The position numbers and the translations under genes are program-made. This document shows, one piece after another, positions 9,572-18,037 of a stretch of DNA of 50,207 nt (the stretch's first letter is position 1; every line of letters begins with the position of its first letter). The notes beneath the pieces were generated by a model. The model was given only the letters and a program-made list of their open reading frames with translations. It did not search any database and was not told the DNA's origin. The DNA comes from Bacteroidales bacterium (lineage in GTDB: Bacteria; Bacteroidota; Bacteroidia; Bacteroidales; GCA-2748055): positions 1 through 50,207 of the forward strand of contig JAUUZQ010000018.1 in NCBI GenBank assembly GCA_030589895.1, read 5' to 3'.

Positions 9572-10867
9572 ATGGTCAAGAGAATCCATTTTATTCCACT
9601 TCTTCTTTTAACCCTATTCATTATCAATGCATGCGAAAAAGAAGAACTGGTAATAAGGACTGATCACTCACTTCCTGTAGTGGAGATTGAAATAGATGAG
9701 AAATACCTGTGGTCTGCAGACTCAGGACTTTATGTAATAGGCTCAAATGGGATAAATATTGATTGCAGCAAAACCTTGTTTGCCAATTACAACCAAAAAT
9801 GGGAGTTTCCGGCGCTAATAAGATATTTTCCAATCGGAGAGGAGCTTCCTGTATTTGAGAACCGTGTTGGGTTTAGAATTAAGGGAAATTGTAGTCGTCG
9901 AAAAGCGATGAAATCTATTGGATTATACTGGAGAAGTGAATATGGAAATTCCAGCCTTGTACATCCATTTTTTGAGGATTCAGGTACAGATCAATTCAAG
10001 AGGCTTCTTTTAAGAAATTCCGGTAATGATTTTGGACAAACCCAACTCAAAGACGCTGCTATTATTCAAATAATTAAAGATTATTCAAATGTTGATTATC
10101 AGGAGTATCAGCCAGTTGTGCTCTATCTGAATGACAAATACTGGGGAATACACAATTTACGGGAAATGATTACCCCCCATCACTTCAGGTATCATTATGG
10201 TGTTGACGATGACCTTGTTGATCTGCTTGGCGGCTCTCCACTCTCACCAGCAATTGATGACGGTTCAAGCGATTCATTTCTTGAGCAGGTGATTGGTTTT
10301 GTGAAAAATAACGATCTGACCCTGGATGAGAATTTTGCCATTATCTCTGCACGAATAGATATTGAAAATATTATTGATTATATAATTATTGAAACTTACA
10401 TTGGAAACAGAGATTGGCCGGTAACCAATAGCAAGTGGTGGAGAGAAAACAGGTTTTACGGTGCTCATGAAAAATGGAGATGGATTGCAATTGATCATGA
10501 CGCCTCATTTAATTCGGAATACAGAAATGATGTTTGGATCGGAGACTTATATGGAGAAGCACCGAACTCTACGAAACAGGAAGGCTTTTTTTTATTCAAT
10601 CATTTGTTAAGAAATGAGTCATTTAAAGAGGCCTTTTTATCCAGATATATATTTTTCATTGAAGAGGTTTTTGATCCCGACAGGGTGGATGGCATTATTA
10701 TGGAGATGAAAAACACCCTTGAACCTGAATACAAAAAACACCAGGATCGCTGGCATGTTCTTCCAAAATATCAATGGGGATCAGCAGTAGATAATATTGC
10801 TTCTGAGAATCGAAAGAGAAATGAAATTGTTAAAGAAATAATTAACTCACTGAATGAGCAGAATTAA
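9572..10867 (+). CDS. CotH-like kinase-family lipoprotein
   Basis: This extracytoplasmic protein (431 residues) has the CotH fold, a divergent protein-kinase-like family known from spore coats and from secreted proteins of many bacteria. The N-terminus is a lipoprotein signal with the Cys at the end of IINAC. Family hallmarks are FRIKGNCSRR (residues about 111-120), FKRLLLRNSGND, YLNDKYWGIHNLRE, YIGNRDWPVTNSKWW and WRWIAIDHDASFN; the last carries the expected metal-binding Asps. The start at 9572 is supported by AAGG six bases upstream. It diverges from the SpoIIE sensor gene across 140 bases and overlaps the next gene by 14 bases, so the two are probably translated together. The phosphorylated target is unknown, and lipoprotein anchoring suggests a cell-surface or periplasmic role. 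Confidence 0.85.
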   Translation: MVKRIHFIPLLLLTLFIINACEKEELVIRTDHSLPVVEIEIDEKYLWSADSGLYVIGSNGINIDCSKTLFANYNQKWEFPALIRYFPIGEELPVFENRVGFRIKGNCSRRKAMKSIGLYWRSEYGNSSLVHPFFEDSGTDQFKRLLLRNSGNDFGQTQLKDAAIIQIIKDYSNVDYQEYQPVVLYLNDKYWGIHNLREMITPHHFRYHYGVDDDLVDLLGGSPLSPAIDDGSSDSFLEQVIGFVKNNDLTLDENFAIISARIDIENIIDYIIIETYIGNRDWPVTNSKWWRENRFYGAHEKWRWIAIDHDASFNSEYRNDVWIGDLYGEAPNSTKQEGFFLFNHLLRNESFKEAFLSRYIFFIEEVFDPDRVDGIIMEMKNTLEPEYKKHQDRWHVLPKYQWGSAVDNIASENRKRNEIVKEIINSLNEQN

Positions 10868-11372
10868 GTTATTATTGTTTATTTCGATCCTTTTGGCGGC
10901 AGTCAATGCAAAATCAGGAGATCCAATCTGCTGGGTGACTTACGGACAGTCAAAATTTGTTGCCAGTCCCGGAATTGAAGCCTCTTATCTTTTCAATTCT
11001 TATCTGGGGATAAACCTGGGATTTGGTTTATATATACAAAATCCGGATTATCTGCAGGTGAGTAGTATTATTCATGAGGCTTCAGCTGGTTTTTACAGTG
11101 CGAATATTGGACTGTCCAGTTATCTGTATAAGTCAGAAATACATTCTGTTGGGATTATTACAGGCATGAAATTTTATTATGGTCCGGATTACCGGAAATT
11201 GCTCTATTATGAAGAAGGGGCTTATAATATATATTATGATGGCGCCTCTCTAAAGCCGGAATACGGTCTTGACCTGGGCGTTTTCTATACATACAAATAT
11301 CTTTCCTTGTTAGCAAAATGGGATTTTGCACGAAATCGATTCAGGATTGGATTTGGTTATATTTTTAAGTAA
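10854..11372 (+). CDS. Small predicted outer-membrane beta-barrel protein
   Basis: This protein of 172 residues is not recognised by name. Residues 1-19 are a signal peptide ending near AVNAKSG. The rest alternates polar and aromatic/aliphatic residues (YLGINLGFGLYIQNPDY, YLSLLAKWDFARNRF) and ends FGYIFK with an aromatic second from last, as in small outer-membrane barrels. Its ATG lies inside the 3' end of the CotH-like gene (14-base overlap), which links the two products. It converges on the efflux operon with a 7-base gap. An alternative is a secreted beta-rich protein that does not insert in the membrane. Confidence 0.6.
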   Translation: MSRIKLLLFISILLAAVNAKSGDPICWVTYGQSKFVASPGIEASYLFNSYLGINLGFGLYIQNPDYLQVSSIIHEASAGFYSANIGLSSYLYKSEIHSVGIITGMKFYYGPDYRKLLYYEEGAYNIYYDGASLKPEYGLDLGVFYTYKYLSLLAKWDFARNRFRIGFGYIFK

Positions 11373-11379
11373 GAAATTT

Positions 11380-12672
11380 TTACTCCCCTACTTCCAGAAA
11401 TCCGCCCGTGATTCTTGTTAGCCTGGCACGTGAGTCAATTAGGTTGTATATAGACTGCAAGCGTCTGAGCGATGCATCCATGTACATTAGTTGCACATCA
11501 CGGTAGTTAAAAGAATTGATGGCGCCTGAGCGGTATTTTTCGCCTGAGATTTTCATGTTAAGTTCTGCTGCTTCCAGGCTTCTTTTCGAGACGTTTAACA
11601 AGGAAATTCTTACTTCATAGTAATCGTAAAGACTATAAAGTTCGTTTGTGAGTGAGTGTTCTATCTGTTCGATTTCAACAGAAGCAATCTCCTCATTGAT
11701 TCTTGCTATGTTGATAGCGCGTTTCCTGACCCCTCCTTTATAGAGATCATATGAAAGGCGCAGGTTTCCATAAGGCATATATGAATTGAAAGTCTGTGCC
11801 GCTGCTCCGGAAATTTGTGTTCGTGTAATGCTGTTATCCATTCCTGCCGCTATTGAGATGGAAGGGTACATTTCTGATTGCTTCAGGGTGGTCTCATTTT
11901 GTTCCAACACCAGATTTGTATATTGATTTTTCAGCGTCTGGTTGTTGTTCGTCATCTTGGCTATAAGGTCGGAAAGCTCATATCTGGAAGTGTCAGCCTC
12001 AAATGTTTCAGTAAATATCCATGTCTTACCCGGGTCTTCAGAAAGAATAAAATTAAAACTCCTTATTGCATTCCGGACTTGCATTTCCTGTTCCAGATAG
12101 GAAGATTTATCACTTAGGAACACATTTTCTGCCTGCAAAACATCATATGTCAAAGAGCTTCCCAGCGACTTCCGTTTTAATTCATAATCATATCTGTCAC
12201 TCGAAAGATCCATTACGGTTTTCAGAACATTTAATTGTTCTTGCTGAAGCAGTACGCTATAGTAGCTGAGATAAATGTCCTGAACAGTGCTTTCAATGAG
12301 TACTGCCAATCTGCCTGATGTCAACTCTTCGATATTTTCAAGCTTCAGTTTTGTTGTATTTACGCGAAAACCATCAAAGATTGTCCAGTTTAGTCCAACA
12401 CCGGCAGCAAACCTATTGGTCAGATTACTATCATAAAGATTGTAACTATTGTTGGCAGAGGCATCGAATCCTATCGAAGGGTATCTGCCAGCAGTTCCCC
12501 AATTATTATTAATTGAAGCCACTTCCAAATCGGCACGTGAAATTTGTATCCCATAGTTATTTTCAAGGGATTTGTTTACAGCTTCGGAAATGGACAACGA
12601 GTCTGTTTGGGAGTAAGCATTAACACAAGTAATTATGAATATGGCGATCAGTATATTTCTGAATTTCTTCAT
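11380..12672 (-). CDS. TolC-family outer-membrane efflux protein
   Basis: This is the outer-membrane channel (430 residues) of the tripartite RND system encoded just upstream. Residues 1-21 are a signal peptide ending VNAYSQ. Two outer-membrane-efflux repeats follow, dominated by long helices with Ala/Leu/Glu/Gln, separated by short beta segments such as FAAGVGLNWTIFDGF and YGNLRLSYDLYKGG; each contains the LNW-D or LSYDLYKGG turn typical of TolC homologues. The start codon overlaps the stop of the RND pump gene by one base (TAATG), so it is third in the operon and translationally coupled. It converges with the small barrel gene at 11372. Confidence 0.93.
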   Translation of the reverse strand: MKKFRNILIAIFIITCVNAYSQTDSLSISEAVNKSLENNYGIQISRADLEVASINNNWGTAGRYPSIGFDASANNSYNLYDSNLTNRFAAGVGLNWTIFDGFRVNTTKLKLENIEELTSGRLAVLIESTVQDIYLSYYSVLLQQEQLNVLKTVMDLSSDRYDYELKRKSLGSSLTYDVLQAENVFLSDKSSYLEQEMQVRNAIRSFNFILSEDPGKTWIFTETFEADTSRYELSDLIAKMTNNNQTLKNQYTNLVLEQNETTLKQSEMYPSISIAAGMDNSITRTQISGAAAQTFNSYMPYGNLRLSYDLYKGGVRKRAINIARINEEIASVEIEQIEHSLTNELYSLYDYYEVRISLLNVSKRSLEAAELNMKISGEKYRSGAINSFNYRDVQLMYMDASLRRLQSIYNLIDSRARLTRITGGFLEVGE

Positions 12673-15600
12673 TACTCTTCACTATTTAAAGTTAAACCAT
12701 TTTGCTCATAAGCCAGTTTTCTTTTGTTAAGAATGACGGCCGTTTCTATCTCTTCTCTTCCGGGTTTTACACCTGTCCAAACGTGACTGGTAAACACCCT
12801 GAAATCATTTAACAGCATGATTAATACTGGAAGGAATATCAATATAAATACAGTACCGATAGCCACACCATAAGCCAGGCTAATTGCCATTGGAATCAGG
12901 AATTGTGCCTGTATACTTTTTTCAAAAATAATTGGGAACAGACCAATGGATGTTGTAATACTGGTCAGAATAATAGGCCTCAATCGTAATTTCCCGGCTT
13001 GAACGATAGCTTCTCTGACTTTCACTCCTTGAATTAGCAGTCCATCGAATTTAGCCATGAATACAATGGCATCATTAATAATTACCCCGGTAAGCGCTAC
13101 CATTCCCCACAGACTCATCATCGACAGAGCTTGTCCATGTAATCCATGTCCCCAGGCCACTCCAAGCATAGAGATGGGAATCATCAAAATTATCAGTAAA
13201 GTTTTTTGCATACTCCTGAAATGAAGAACCAGGATGAAAATAATTACGATTAATGCAATACTGAAATACCGAAGTGCTTTTTGCATAGCTTCGCGACTGG
13301 ATTTTTGCTGCCCCTGATAGATGTAGCGTATTCCATTAAAATGTGAAAGAAGGTCTGGCATAATTTCACTTTCAATCTGATCTATTATTTCTGGTACAGC
13401 AGCTTGCGGATCGACTGTCTCTGCATCAACCCTGATCTCACGAGAGCCGTTATATCTGTTGATAGCTACGGGGCCACGTTCCAGGTGGTAATCGGCCAAT
13501 TTAGAAAGAGGGTATTCACCTGTTGGTGTTTTGATTTTCATCTTCTCCATCTGTCCAAGCGTAAGCCTATCACTTTTTGGATATCGAACCCAGATCCTGA
13601 GTTCGTCTCTGCCTTCTTGTAATCTTTGGGCCTGTGCACCATAGAACCCTTGTCTTACTTGTCCCACAATTTCATCTTCATCCAATCCCAGAAAATAAGC
13701 TTTGGGCTTTAAATTTAACCTGACTTCTTGTTTTCCGAGGGCAACATTTTCTGTAATGTTTTTTAGTTGGGGTAACTCTTCCAATCTTGTCATAAGAAAA
13801 TCTTTGGCTTCAGTAAGCTCGTCAAGGTTCACAGACATGAGTCCAATAGATATAGGGGAGCCCCATCTGTTTCTACCACCAACTGTAAATTTCAGCGCCT
13901 CAGGAACTTTCCCGATCTTTTTTGCAATCCGGGTTGAAATATCTCTTCCAGATACAGGAAGTCCTTCAAGATCAACAGGGTAAACATCAATACTTCCGGC
14001 ATGAGATCCTGATTCCAGGCCATTAAAAGATCTTCCAATTTGCGTTCTTGTCCTTTCAATAAGATTTTCGTCCAGCTCAAGTTCTTCAACCATAGCATCA
14101 TTTATCTCCCAGATAGCTTCGTCAAACTTTGCGAGGTAGGCCAGGGTTTGTTTTTCACCATCACCCGGGGTAAATGCCACATTGATAGAAAATGAATCAA
14201 AGTCAACGCTGGGAAAAAATGTTGTTTTAAGGTGCCCCCCGGCAAATAATCCGATAGTAATAAGAAACAGAGCAATAGGCATTCCAATAACTATAAAACG
14301 CCATTTGATCAGCCACTCCAAAACAAAGTGGTAGACATTGTCTCGTAACCAAACCAAAAAGCCTTCGAAATATCGCTTAACACCTTTCTTTTTAGGTTCA
14401 AGACGTTTTTTGTTTAACGTTCTATTATTTGCAAGGTGAGCGGGCAGGACAAGAAATGCTTCAAAAAGCGAGAAGAAGAGCGCTGCAATTACCACTACAG
14501 CTACATCAAACATCATCTCCATTCTTGTCCCGGCAAGAAAAAGCAGAGGACTAAATGCTACAATTGTTGTTGCGACAGACGTAAGAACAGCAGGGGCTAC
14601 CTCAACAGCTCCATCAACGGCAGCCTGCATAGGCGTCTTTCCGCGTTCAAAATGGACATATATATTTTCCGCTATCACAATCCCATCATCAACCAGAATT
14701 CCGATAACCAGGATCATTCCAAAGAGCGATTGAAGATTAATGGTTACGCCCAATAGGTTTGCCGCAATAAACATGGCAAGAAAACTAAATGGAATTCCCC
14801 ATGACACCCATAATGAGAGTCTGATACTAAGGAACAAAGAAAGCGCAATGATTACAAGAATGAGTCCTACTAAACCATTTTTTGTAAGGAGATTCAAGCG
14901 GCTTTGAATAATTTCCAGAAATGCCCTGGTGACAATAATTTCAACACCTTGATTTCTGGCATTGAATGTTTCAATATAATCCAGGGCATAAGCTGTAATT
15001 TCATCAAGATCTTCTCCCGGGAGTTTTTCAATATTAATAGAAACGGAGGTTTTACCGTTTGTCCATGTTCTTTGTGGAGAATCAGCAAATTTCTTTTTTA
15101 CCTCTGCCACATCTCTGATTCTCAGGTAGCTTCCGTCTGGCTCTCCTCTTATGATAATCTCTCCAATCTTATTTGGATCAGCACTTCTGGACCTTAATCG
15201 GATAATCAACTCCTCATCTTCCGACTTAATTTCTCCCCCGGAAATATCCCGATTGTTAGTCTGAATAGCCCTTACAATATGATTAAACGTAAGATTGTGT
15301 CTCAGGAGTTCCTCCTCCATGATTTCAACGGATATTTCGGGCTGAGGGTAGCCGGAAATAGAGATCTGACTCATCAAGCCGGAGCTGTAGAAATCCTCTT
15401 CAATTCTTTGGGCATGTTCTTTCAAAGTTAATAAGTCGAAATCGTTGCCATCCTTTGCCACCAGTCCCAGGCGAAGTGCCGGTGCGCGCGTTCTAACCTT
15501 AGCAACAATAGGCCGTTCAGCTGCAGTAGGAAGCGAAGAGATACCGTCAACGGCATTTTTCACCTCCATAAGAACCTCATTTATTGAATGTTGTCCAGTT

Positions 15601-15887
15601 GTTTCAATAGTAACACGTGAACTATTTTCAACACTGGTGGATGTAATCTCTTTGATTCCGACAATCCCACGAATAGATTCTTCGATTCTTGAGGTAACAC
15701 CTTCCTCCATTTCCATTGGAGATGCTCCCGGGTAAAATACAGATACACTAATGATCCGGCTCTTCATTTCCGGAAAGAATGATTTCTTCATTGATAGAAG
15801 GGAGAGTCCACCCGCAAGAATCACTATGCCTATAATCAGGTTTGCATATATTGGGTACTGAACGAATTTTTCTATGATCTTCCTCAT
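12672..15887 (-). CDS. RND-family efflux pump, inner-membrane subunit
   Basis: This is the proton-driven pump (1071 residues) of a tripartite exporter, of the AcrB/MexB-like superfamily. The N-terminal cytosolic and TM1 segment reads KFVQYPIYANLIIGIVILAG, followed by FYPGASPMEMEEGV at the start of the porter domain. TM4 contains the paired Asps of the proton relay in GILVDDGIVIAENI. The second half repeats the architecture, with GMVALTGVIINDAIVFMAKF in the matching helix. Length and domain order are complete, so the pump should be functional. It sits between the adaptor (20-base gap) and the TolC-like gene (1-base overlap). The substrate is not evident; the absence of methionine or charged metal motifs in the TMs slightly favours hydrophobic compounds over metal ions, which is inference. 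Confidence 0.93.
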   Translation of the reverse strand: MRKIIEKFVQYPIYANLIIGIVILAGGLSLLSMKKSFFPEMKSRIISVSVFYPGASPMEMEEGVTSRIEESIRGIVGIKEITSTSVENSSRVTIETTGQHSINEVLMEVKNAVDGISSLPTAAERPIVAKVRTRAPALRLGLVAKDGNDFDLLTLKEHAQRIEEDFYSSGLMSQISISGYPQPEISVEIMEEELLRHNLTFNHIVRAIQTNNRDISGGEIKSEDEELIIRLRSRSADPNKIGEIIIRGEPDGSYLRIRDVAEVKKKFADSPQRTWTNGKTSVSINIEKLPGEDLDEITAYALDYIETFNARNQGVEIIVTRAFLEIIQSRLNLLTKNGLVGLILVIIALSLFLSIRLSLWVSWGIPFSFLAMFIAANLLGVTINLQSLFGMILVIGILVDDGIVIAENIYVHFERGKTPMQAAVDGAVEVAPAVLTSVATTIVAFSPLLFLAGTRMEMMFDVAVVVIAALFFSLFEAFLVLPAHLANNRTLNKKRLEPKKKGVKRYFEGFLVWLRDNVYHFVLEWLIKWRFIVIGMPIALFLITIGLFAGGHLKTTFFPSVDFDSFSINVAFTPGDGEKQTLAYLAKFDEAIWEINDAMVEELELDENLIERTRTQIGRSFNGLESGSHAGSIDVYPVDLEGLPVSGRDISTRIAKKIGKVPEALKFTVGGRNRWGSPISIGLMSVNLDELTEAKDFLMTRLEELPQLKNITENVALGKQEVRLNLKPKAYFLGLDEDEIVGQVRQGFYGAQAQRLQEGRDELRIWVRYPKSDRLTLGQMEKMKIKTPTGEYPLSKLADYHLERGPVAINRYNGSREIRVDAETVDPQAAVPEIIDQIESEIMPDLLSHFNGIRYIYQGQQKSSREAMQKALRYFSIALIVIIFILVLHFRSMQKTLLIILMIPISMLGVAWGHGLHGQALSMMSLWGMVALTGVIINDAIVFMAKFDGLLIQGVKVREAIVQAGKLRLRPIILTSITTSIGLFPIIFEKSIQAQFLIPMAISLAYGVAIGTVFILIFLPVLIMLLNDFRVFTSHVWTGVKPGREEIETAVILNKRKLAYEQNGLTLNSEE

Positions 15888-15907
15888 CTTGCTCCTCCTG
15901 ATTTACA

Positions 15908-17128
15908 CTATTTATTTTCTTTTTTTCCGGACTTCTTTTTTTCCGGATCAGAAGGATTATCCTTAGCTGTTTTTTCCTTTTTTGGAGAAGAAGGTTTATC
16001 AAGACTGGTAGTTACTATAGTACCCTCATAAACATTTACCAAAGGCTGAACAACCAGTGTATCTCCGGCGCTTAATCCATTGAATAACAGAGTGTTTGTG
16101 TTAACTTTTACAATATTTACAATTTTGTTTTGTAAGCGTCTGTTCTTTACGATAAATACTTCATTTGAGTTGAAAACTACGTTTCTGGGTATTTCCATAA
16201 CCCCTTCCACAGGATGTCCGGAAAATGTGGCAGTGAGATATTCACCCGCAAGCAATGATTTAGTATTTTTATTTTTGACACTCACGAAAATGCTTTGAGA
16301 CTGGCTGTTTTCGTCTACAAACTGACTTTTTCTTATTACCGTTCCTTTGAAATTTGCCGACCGACTCTTTGAGGTGATGTCAACAGAGTTGCCAATTTTC
16401 ACCCATTCTGCATCAAAACGCACAAGAGGAACTTCAAGCTCCAGCTCGTCTGTACGAATAGCATGAGCTATTCTTCCGCCTGCCCCGGTGTATGCTCCCA
16501 CTTCCATATAGACATCAGTAAGTGTTCCGGAAAATGGGGCGACAACCCTATGCCTGGTCAGTTGTAGTTCATCTTTTCGAATGTTGTAATAATCACTCAA
16601 AATATTTTTACTTGCCAGGAAGATTTTAAGCTTTTCATTTTCCATTTCAGGAAATGACGGAAGAGAACGATCAATATCAATTGATGAAAAGAAAGCTTTA
16701 AATTTATCTTCATATTCGTTATAATCTATAGAAATATCCGGCAAGAGAAGCGCCAGAGAATTTAGAAACTGACTCTTTTTTGCTTTCAGGGCAAGTGCTG
16801 ATTCATCTGGATAGATATAAAACAGTAAATCCCCCTTTGTAAATGTTGCTCCTTTTTTCAAGGCTATGTCACCTTGAAGAATTTTTCCGCTTGCTTCTGC
16901 AGAAAGGTCTATCTCAGAGATTGAGGACATTCTTCCCGTCTCAGAAACAGGAGAGAGAACAGAAGAGTATTCTACTACCTTCACCTGGACAAATCGTGTA
17001 GCTTCTATTGGTCTTCTTGAGGGTGGCTCTTCTTTTTGTGAAATAAGAAATTTCATTAAGCCAAAAGACAATCCCAGAATAAATATCAGAGACGCAACAA
17101 TAACAATTCTACGATCAATTTTTTTCAT
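15908..17128 (-). CDS. RND efflux periplasmic adaptor (membrane fusion protein)
   Basis: This is the first gene of the efflux operon (406 residues), joining the pump to the TolC-like channel. Residues about 8-29 form a single N-terminal membrane anchor. The lipoyl halves are split around a helical hairpin: SEIDLSAEASGKILQGDI with KKGATFTKGDLLFYI first, and HRVVAPFSGTLTDVYMEVGAY after it. Beta-barrel and membrane-proximal domains follow. The final 28 residues or so are an unusual Lys/Ser/Pro/Asp tail (PSSPKKEKTAKD, then KKKSGKKENK) with no family equivalent that I know. The pump gene starts 20 bases after its stop. A good -7 box and a dyad lie upstream at 17172-17219. Confidence 0.92.
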   Translation of the reverse strand: MKKIDRRIVIVASLIFILGLSFGLMKFLISQKEEPPSRRPIEATRFVQVKVVEYSSVLSPVSETGRMSSISEIDLSAEASGKILQGDIALKKGATFTKGDLLFYIYPDESALALKAKKSQFLNSLALLLPDISIDYNEYEDKFKAFFSSIDIDRSLPSFPEMENEKLKIFLASKNILSDYYNIRKDELQLTRHRVVAPFSGTLTDVYMEVGAYTGAGGRIAHAIRTDELELEVPLVRFDAEWVKIGNSVDITSKSRSANFKGTVIRKSQFVDENSQSQSIFVSVKNKNTKSLLAGEYLTATFSGHPVEGVMEIPRNVVFNSNEVFIVKNRRLQNKIVNIVKVNTNTLLFNGLSAGDTLVVQPLVNVYEGTIVTTSLDKPSSPKKEKTAKDNPSDPEKKKSGKKENK

Positions 17129-17171
17129 TTTTTATGTTTAATCACCATGACGTTAAAATAGAAAAAGCGTG

Positions 17172-17179
17172 CAAAAGTA
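17172..17179 (-). promoter_or_regulatory. Candidate -7 box of the efflux operon
   Basis: On the minus strand this reads TACTTTTG, a perfect match to the Bacteroidota TAnnTTTG -7 consensus, 43 bases before the adaptor ATG. I see no convincing TTG at the -33 distance; that space is occupied by the dyad at 17198-17219. Confidence 0.5.
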
Positions 17180-17197
17180 ATAATTACTTTGGTTCTG

Positions 17198-17219
17198 GCC
17201 TATTTTGTATCATATAGGC
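17198..17219. promoter_or_regulatory. Dyad over the -33 region of the efflux promoter
   Basis: GCCTAT (17198-17203) and ATAGGC (17214-17219) form perfect 6-base inverted arms around a 10-base spacer, just upstream of the predicted -7 box. The position suits an operator for the efflux operon. The regulator is not identified. Confidence 0.4.
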
Positions 17220-17394
17220 TATTTTAGAACTCTTTGGTTTAATAATATATATAAGGGATAATTTCTATTCAGGATATTTAAAAAATCATGCCTCTCTCCA
17301 ATAATTTATCTAAGAAACATTCAAAATGGAATTTTGTTTGAAGTATTGTGATAATTAGTTAGTTATTGTTTCACATTATGATTATTTCTATTAT

Positions 17395-17427
17395 TGAAAC
17401 CCCTTTCCTGCGGGTTTCATATTTTTT
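17395..17427 (+). terminator. Rightward intrinsic-terminator-like hairpin with no gene before it
   Basis: TGAAACCC (17395-17402) pairs with GGGTTTCA (17412-17419) around a 9-base loop, and a T-rich run follows (TATTTTTTC). On the opposite strand there is no T-run after the stem, so it points rightward. It lies 100 bases before the Rrf2 start. Confidence 0.6.
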
Positions 17428-17438
17428 CATACTTTTAT

Positions 17439-17464
17439 TATCTAAATAGTTAGAATATTAGATA
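17439..17464. promoter_or_regulatory. 7-12-7 dyad upstream of the Rrf2 gene
   Basis: TATCTAA (17439-17445) and TTAGATA (17458-17464) are perfect inverted arms with a 12-base spacer, 64 bases before the Rrf2 ATG. The geometry equals that of the dyad before the downstream operon (17951-17976), although the arm sequence differs. It is a candidate autoregulatory operator. Confidence 0.35.
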
Positions 17465-17527
17465 GGATCTTCCCCGGAAACTTGAATTTTTTATAATTTC
17501 GTTTTTTCAAAAGCTATATATAATAAA

Positions 17528-17929
17528 ATGAACTTTAGTAAAACAACATCTTATGCCTTGACTATTCTGAATTTTTTGGCACATAATGATGGTCAGCTAT
17601 ATTCCGCAAAAGAACTTCATGAAGAACTTGGCATACCATGGCAGTATCTCAGACAGTTACTGACATCCTTATCAAAAGACGGTTTTATATTTAGTATACG
17701 TGGAAGAAATGGGGGATTTCGATTAAATATGAAACCAAAAGACATTACCCTTGCAAGTATTGTTGATGCTGTTGAAGGCCTGAACGTATTTAATACTTGC
17801 GTGATGGGATTTCAAGAATGTCCCTTTGATCAGGAATGTGCCATGCACGAGACTTGGGAAAGTACAAGGGATGGTATTCTTGATGTGTTGAGAACCACCA
17901 CATTGGAATCTCTTTTTAAGAAGAGCTGA
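17528..17929 (+). CDS. Rrf2-family regulator with three conserved cysteines
   Basis: This is a winged-helix transcription regulator (133 residues) of the Rrf2 family (NsrR/IscR relatives), many of which sense NO, redox state or Fe-S status through a [Fe-S] cluster. The N-terminal winged helix spans about residues 1-75 (SAKELHEELGIPWQYLRQLL as the recognition helix, RGRNGGFRL as the wing). The cysteines C91, C98 and C104 have spacing C-X6-C-X5-C, in the cluster-binding loop of the family. It lies 108 bases before the two heme-copper enzyme genes on the same strand, which strongly suggests that it controls them. NsrR-type NO sensing is an inference from this context. Confidence 0.9.
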   Translation: MNFSKTTSYALTILNFLAHNDGQLYSAKELHEELGIPWQYLRQLLTSLSKDGFIFSIRGRNGGFRLNMKPKDITLASIVDAVEGLNVFNTCVMGFQECPFDQECAMHETWESTRDGILDVLRTTTLESLFKKS

Positions 17930-17950
17930 AAAACATCTTTTTTTTGCAAT

Positions 17951-17976
17951 AAAATGCCATCGGCGTATAGCATTTT
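17951..17976. promoter_or_regulatory. Dyad before the heme-copper operon, candidate Rrf2 operator
   Basis: AAAATGCCAT (17951-17960) and ATAGCATTTT (17967-17976) are inverted with one mismatch; the core arms AAAATGC and GCATTTT are 7 bases with a 12-base spacer. The right arm covers where the -33 element of the box at 17989 would be. The arms recall the AT-rich ATGC/GCAT half-sites known for NsrR proteins of other bacteria. It could also be part of a weak terminator for the Rrf2 gene. Confidence 0.45.
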
Positions 17977-17988
17977 AAATAAAAAATG

Positions 17989-17996
17989 TACTTTTG
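17989..17996 (+). promoter_or_regulatory. Candidate -7 box of the heme-copper operon
   Basis: TACTTTTG matches TAnnTTTG exactly, 42 bases before the ATG at 18038. No TTG is seen at the -33 distance, which would fit an activated or repressor-controlled promoter. Confidence 0.45.
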
Positions 17997-18025
17997 AAAT
18001 ACATTTAAATTAATCACTTAATAAA

Positions 18026-18033
18026 AAGGAGGT
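18026..18033 (+). promoter_or_regulatory. Strong Shine-Dalgarno sequence
   Basis: AAGGAGGT ends 4 bases before the ATG at 18038. This near-complete complement of the 16S 3' end is unusual in Bacteroidota, which mostly lack such sites, and it fixes the start of the subunit II gene. Confidence 0.7.
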
Positions 18034-18037
18034 AAAT

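Larger units (their letters stand above)
17129..17527. other. 399-base gene-free region between the efflux operon and the Rrf2 gene
   Basis: No convincing protein frame is present. From left to right it holds the efflux promoter and its dyad, a long A/T-rich stretch, a terminator-like hairpin reading rightward (17395-17427), a 7-12-7 dyad (17439-17464), and the short approach to the Rrf2 start. The rightward terminator has no gene before it on the + strand, so a small RNA or an attenuated leader is possible. Confidence 0.6.
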
